Shown: in pieces, positions 60,605 through 64,000 of the stretch
Numbering within the stretch: the first letter of the stretch is position 1
Layout: each line of letters opens with the position of its first letter
Program-made: the position numbers and the translations under genes
NCBI GenBank assembly: GCA_910586505.1
Contig: CAJUGV010000001.1
Span: 310,001 to 374,000, forward strand
DNA: 64,000 nt
Direction: 5' to 3'
Source: an uncultured Paraprevotella sp.
Lineage (GTDB): Bacteria > Bacteroidota > Bacteroidia > Bacteroidales > Bacteroidaceae
The notes under the pieces: generated by a model
What the model was told of the DNA's origin: nothing
What the model saw: the letters and a program-made list of their open reading frames with translations, nothing else
The model's database searches: none

Positions 60605-63600
60605 TTAGAAGCCCAGGTTAAGGGTGATACCGTAGGAGCGCTGTATGGGATAACCGCGCAAGGATTCCGGGTCCATACCCAGATCGTTGAGCGACGACCA
60701 TGTGAGCAGGTTGCTTCCCTGCAGGGCGATGCTGGCCGAGGTGAGCTTGATTTTCTTCAGCACGGCGGGTTGCAGCGCGTAGCCCAGAGAGAGCGACTTG
60801 AGGCGCAGGAAGTTGCAGTCTCTCACCCAGAATGTCGATTCCTTGCGGTTGTTGTCGTTGGCCGTGGCGAATTTGATGCGCGGCAGGGAGGCATTCGGGT
60901 TGTCGGGGGTCCAGGTGTCCGTGAGATGGTATTTCTGGAAGCGCTGTAGGCTTCCGCTATAAGTGGTGTAAAGCTCCTTGATGTTCTGCTGGTAGCCGGT
61001 GGCACCCTGGAACATGGCGTTGACGAAGAACCCTTTGTAGCTGGCACCCAGGCGCAGACTGAAGTTGAAGTCTGGGTTGGAAGAGTTCTTCACGTAAATA
61101 AGGTCTTTCGCATCGATCACCTTGTCTCCGTTCTGGTCTTTGTAGCGGATATCGCCGGGTTTCAGTGTGGCGTTTCCTTGTCCGTCCTGATCGAACGGAA
61201 GGTCGTCTATCTCTTTTTGCGACTGGAACAGTCCTTCGGCTTCGTACATTGTCCACACCATGCTGCTGCGTCCCACACGGCGCAGATTGGGATTGACGGT
61301 GGATTCGTTGCCGAAATCAAGGTATTTGTCTCGGCTCTTGGCCAGCGTGAGGTCTACGTTATACTTCACCTTGCCTACGGTGTTGCGGTGGGTAAGCATC
61401 AGATCCCATCCCCATGCTTTCAGTTCGCTGAAGTTCATGTTGGGTACATTGCCGTTCACACCCGTCGAAGGCGGGTAGAGGTAAGATGGCGCTGCGGTGA
61501 TCTTGTCGGTTTCGAAACGCCAGTAGTGTTCGAAAGTAAGTCCGAAGCGGTTGTCCCAGAAGCCGAGGTCGAGGGCGATGTTATAATCGTGCGATTTGCC
61601 CCAGGTGAGTTCGGGGTTGGGGTAGTTGCCGGTGGACATGATGATGCCCGGACGGTAGTTGCCGCCGATGTTGTATCCGTAGCGTGAGGATTCGATATAG
61701 CTGAGCAGGTAAGAGTATTCTCCTACCAGTCCGTCGTCGCCGAGAAGTCCGGTGGATGCGCGGAGTTTGATGTTGGACACCACGGGCTGTTTCCACTTCT
61801 TGAAGAACGGTTCGTTGGAGACGACCCATGAGGCCGATACGGAGGGGAAGAAGCCCCATCGGTGGTCGGGGTGGAAGTAGGTGGATCCGTCTACACGGAA
61901 GCTGGCTTCGACGAAATAGCGGTAGTCGTATCCGTAGTTGAGGCGTCCGATGAGTGAGGCACGCTGGTTGTAGGTCTCGCTGCCGAGCAGGCGTGCGGTG
62001 ACGGCGTTGCCGATGATCTCGGGATAGATGCCTGCATTCTGGTTCTCGCCCGTCATGTATTGGTTGTGGGTTTGCTGGTAGTTGGCTACGAGCATGGCGC
62101 CCACATCGTGTTTGCCGTCAAAAGTACGGTTGTAGTTGACACCGGCTTCATAGAGCTGGTTGTTCACGAAGCGGTCTATTTGTTCGATGCTCACCTTGGC
62201 GGTGGGATAGACGGTATTGGGGTCGGTGTCGAATGTGCCGGTCTGTTCGTCATAGGTGTAGAGCGTGACAGGCTTGTTGAAGGTTTTCTCTATACGGCTG
62301 TTGTTGTCGAAGGTGGCTCTTGCATAGGCAGAGAGACCTTTCACCCAGGGCAGCTCCCAGCGCAGGTTGGCGGTGATGGTGTTCATCCGTCCGGTGTCCT
62401 TGATGTATCCGCCGAGTCCCTCTACGTTGATGAGCGGATTGCTGCCGTCGATGCTGGCCATGTAGCCATTGTCGAACCGGAGTACCTGCAAGGGTGAGGA
62501 GTTGTAGGCGTTGTCAAGGGTGGTATAGCTGGAATTCTTGCTTGAGGAGTTCGAACCGGTGATGTCGAGTGAGAGTACGAGCCCTTTGGTCAGTGTGGCG
62601 TCAAGTTTGGCGGAGTAGTTGAGCCGGTCGCGTCCTACCCCGCTGTAGAGACCTTTGGAGTGGGTATATCCGCCCGATATGTAGTACTTCACGAACTGGT
62701 TGCCGCCGTTGGCCGATACGCTGTGGGTAGTGGTGTAACCCACGTTGTCGATGTAGTCGAGCAGGTTCTCGTCTCCATACACGTTCGGATTGGAATGCGT
62801 GCGTATCATGTCCAGTTGTTCGGGTGTATAGGCGGTGTAGCCTGTGGATTCGGTATTTTCCACGGCGCGGTTGAAAAGCAACGCGTAGTCGTAGGCGTTG
62901 AGGAAATCAGGCAGCTGGGTGGCCTGCTGTATGTTCATCTGTCCGCGATAGTTGACGGCCACTTTCTGGTTGTCCTGTGCCCGTCGTGTCTGTACGAGAA
63001 TGACACCGTTGGCCGCCCGTGCTCCGTATACGGCCGCGGCTGCGGCATCTTTGAGTATGGAAATGCTTTCGATATCGTCCGGATTGAGGTCGGAAAGGCG
63101 CATTTCGCCGTCAGAGGTGTTTGTGCCGAAGCGCGGTACTCCGTCGATGACCAGCAGCGGGGCCTTGTTGATGCCTCGTATATGCAGGTTGGCCTCGCGT
63201 GCGCTGCTGGGGTCGCCGGTGGTCTGCATCACCTGCAGTCCGGCCACCTGTCCGTAAAGCGCCTCGTCCAGATTGGCCGTGGGCATTTTCAGCAGATCCT
63301 CGCTTTTGATGGTCTCTATCGAGCCAGTGAGCGAGGCTTTTTTCTGTGTGCCGTATCCCACGACGATGAGTTCATCGAGGTTCTGAGCGTCGTCTTCAAG
63401 GGTGACGACCAAGTTCTGCTGTCCGGGTTTTATCTTCACGGTCTGCGTCTTGTAGCCGAGGAAAGAGATAACCAGCTCCGTACCTTTTTCCGGCAGGGCG
63501 AAGTTTCCGTCGAGGTCTGTAACGGCCCCTTGCTTGTCGTTCTTCCATTTGACATGTGCGCCGATGACGGTTTCCCCTCCCCGGTCGATGACCTTTCCTT

Positions 63601-63685
63601 TAAGGATGGGTATGGCGTCTTGCGCCGCGAGTTGTATGGCGAGACAGCATGCGCTGAGTAGCAGCGCAGTAATTCTTTTTTTCAT
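60605..63685 (-). CDS. SusC/RagA-family TonB-dependent outer-membrane transporter
   Basis: A 1026-residue outer-membrane pore for import of oligosaccharides or peptides. Signal peptide 1-21. Residues about 28-110 form a carboxypeptidase-regulatory-like domain (LKGKVIDRGGETVIGAHVKW). The TonB-box region ELIVVGYGTQKKASLTGSI precedes the plug, which holds ANLHIRGINKAPLLVIDGVPRFG and AAAAAVYGARAANGVILV. The 22-stranded barrel ends in YGITLNLGF with a C-terminal Phe. No STN domain is present, so it is not of the sigma-anti-sigma signalling type. It is cotranscribed with SusD and the 298-residue protein. Confidence 0.95.
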   Translation of the reverse strand: MKKRITALLLSACCLAIQLAAQDAIPILKGKVIDRGGETVIGAHVKWKNDKQGAVTDLDGNFALPEKGTELVISFLGYKTQTVKIKPGQQNLVVTLEDDAQNLDELIVVGYGTQKKASLTGSIETIKSEDLLKMPTANLDEALYGQVAGLQVMQTTGDPSSAREANLHIRGINKAPLLVIDGVPRFGTNTSDGEMRLSDLNPDDIESISILKDAAAAAVYGARAANGVILVQTRRAQDNQKVAVNYRGQMNIQQATQLPDFLNAYDYALLFNRAVENTESTGYTAYTPEQLDMIRTHSNPNVYGDENLLDYIDNVGYTTTHSVSANGGNQFVKYYISGGYTHSKGLYSGVGRDRLNYSAKLDATLTKGLVLSLDITGSNSSSKNSSYTTLDNAYNSSPLQVLRFDNGYMASIDGSNPLINVEGLGGYIKDTGRMNTITANLRWELPWVKGLSAYARATFDNNSRIEKTFNKPVTLYTYDEQTGTFDTDPNTVYPTAKVSIEQIDRFVNNQLYEAGVNYNRTFDGKHDVGAMLVANYQQTHNQYMTGENQNAGIYPEIIGNAVTARLLGSETYNQRASLIGRLNYGYDYRYFVEASFRVDGSTYFHPDHRWGFFPSVSASWVVSNEPFFKKWKQPVVSNIKLRASTGLLGDDGLVGEYSYLLSYIESSRYGYNIGGNYRPGIIMSTGNYPNPELTWGKSHDYNIALDLGFWDNRFGLTFEHYWRFETDKITAAPSYLYPPSTGVNGNVPNMNFSELKAWGWDLMLTHRNTVGKVKYNVDLTLAKSRDKYLDFGNESTVNPNLRRVGRSSMVWTMYEAEGLFQSQKEIDDLPFDQDGQGNATLKPGDIRYKDQNGDKVIDAKDLIYVKNSSNPDFNFSLRLGASYKGFFVNAMFQGATGYQQNIKELYTTYSGSLQRFQKYHLTDTWTPDNPNASLPRIKFATANDNNRKESTFWVRDCNFLRLKSLSLGYALQPAVLKKIKLTSASIALQGSNLLTWSSLNDLGMDPESLRGYPIQRSYGITLNLGF

Positions 63686-63699
63686 AGCTGTATGGCGTT

Positions 63700-64000
63700 T
63701 TATTTTTCTAAAATACGCTCTATGAGCATGATCTGATAGTCGTAGAAATCACGGGTCGTTCCTTTGGCCGCGGCACGGCGCGTCTTGTAGAGGCTGAGCA
63801 CTTTGCGCAGGCGTCCGGTCATGAGTGCGCCCATCTGGTCTTTCGTCAGTGTGGGTAAACCGAAGTTGATGCGTGCGAAATTTTGTCCGTGGCTCAGGCC
63901 GCAAGAGCAGAAGAAGCCGGTTCCGTCTTCGTTTTCCGTATTCTCCGCTATGCTCTCCTTTTCGCTGTGGTGGAGGCTTTTGGTTGCGGCGGAGGAAGAA
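63700..64000 (-). CDS. 3' end of an unidentified gene running off the window
   Basis: An open minus-strand frame of 99 complete codons plus a stop (TAA at 63700-63702) that enters from beyond 64000. The visible part starts within a Ser, Glu and Asn-rich linker and contains GTGFFCSCGLSHGQNF, then MTGRLRKVLSLYKTRR and DYQIMLIERILEK at the C terminus. I do not recognise the family. The stop is 15 bases upstream of the SusC ATG, so it belongs to the same operon if transcribed together. Confidence 0.55.
   Translation of the reverse strand, partial: SSSAATKSLHHSEKESIAENTENEDGTGFFCSCGLSHGQNFARINFGLPTLTKDQMGALMTGRLRKVLSLYKTRRAAAKGTTRDFYDYQIMLIERILEK

Noticed and set aside
1..64000. CRISPR arrays, insertion sequences, prophage or attachment sites
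   Set aside because: No regularly spaced direct repeats, cas genes, transposases, integrases or target-site duplications were seen on reading both strands.

Overview
The window looks like a chromosomal segment from a gut Bacteroidales, most likely Bacteroides or Phocaeicola. Supporting signs are the SusC/SusD pair, a Bacteroidetes-style three-gene fumarate reductase (frdCAB), DUF4294/DUF2851/DUF3160/DUF2490/DUF4956 proteins, lipoproteins with an acidic run after the lipobox Cys, and promoters of the Bacteroides type (-33 TTTG or TTG, about 20 bases, -7 TAnnTTTG). I see no rRNA, tRNA, CRISPR array, transposase or phage genes. Most of the window is core housekeeping DNA, with accessory islands.

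Layout. 0-8.4 kb: a radical SAM enzyme, an outer-membrane helix-hairpin-helix protein, DUF4294, a TrmH-type methyltransferase, then nadA overlapping a nucleotide-sugar cassette (FdtA-like ketoisomerase, GNAT/FemAB-like transferase, DegT-type aminotransferase). 8.4-16.3 kb (minus): flavin reductase-like protein and the run leuS, yitT-like, short ORF, rdgB, PorZ-like propeller. 16.3-20.4 kb: a candidate structured small RNA with its own promoter and terminator, mutS, a second RNA-like transcription unit and a small lipoprotein. 20.4-30.2 kb: a GH43 enzyme, then an accessory module of VTC polyphosphate polymerase, DUF4956 membrane protein, DUF2490 protein and a DUF4353 surface lipoprotein, convergent with a 1441-residue CotH-kinase protein. 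30.2-39.1 kb (minus): CapA, DUF3160, a small lipoprotein, lgt, ychF and polA. 39.1-47.0 kb: a polyprenyl synthetase, then minus-strand mnmG-apt-uvrC-dtd-mazG-deoC, with a near-perfect parS site between mnmG and apt. 47-50.7 kb: frdCAB with a strong promoter and terminator. 51-54 kb (minus): dprA, a hotdog thioesterase, DUF2851. 54-57.7 kb (plus): dapB, lepB, a signal-peptidase paralogue lacking the catalytic dyad, WbqC. 57.9-64 kb (minus): a secreted protein with a sorting-tail-like C terminus, SusD, SusC and a truncated gene at the edge.

How genes work together. FrdCAB is the terminal reductase that makes succinate. lgt is transcribed just ahead of three genes whose products carry lipoboxes. 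The VTC/DUF4956/DUF2490/DUF4353/CotH group is the best candidate for an undescribed envelope system: a predicted polyphosphate-type polymerase and a membrane partner beside a surface lipoprotein and a secreted protein kinase. The parS site plus mnmG suggests that the segment lies in the origin-proximal part of the chromosome.
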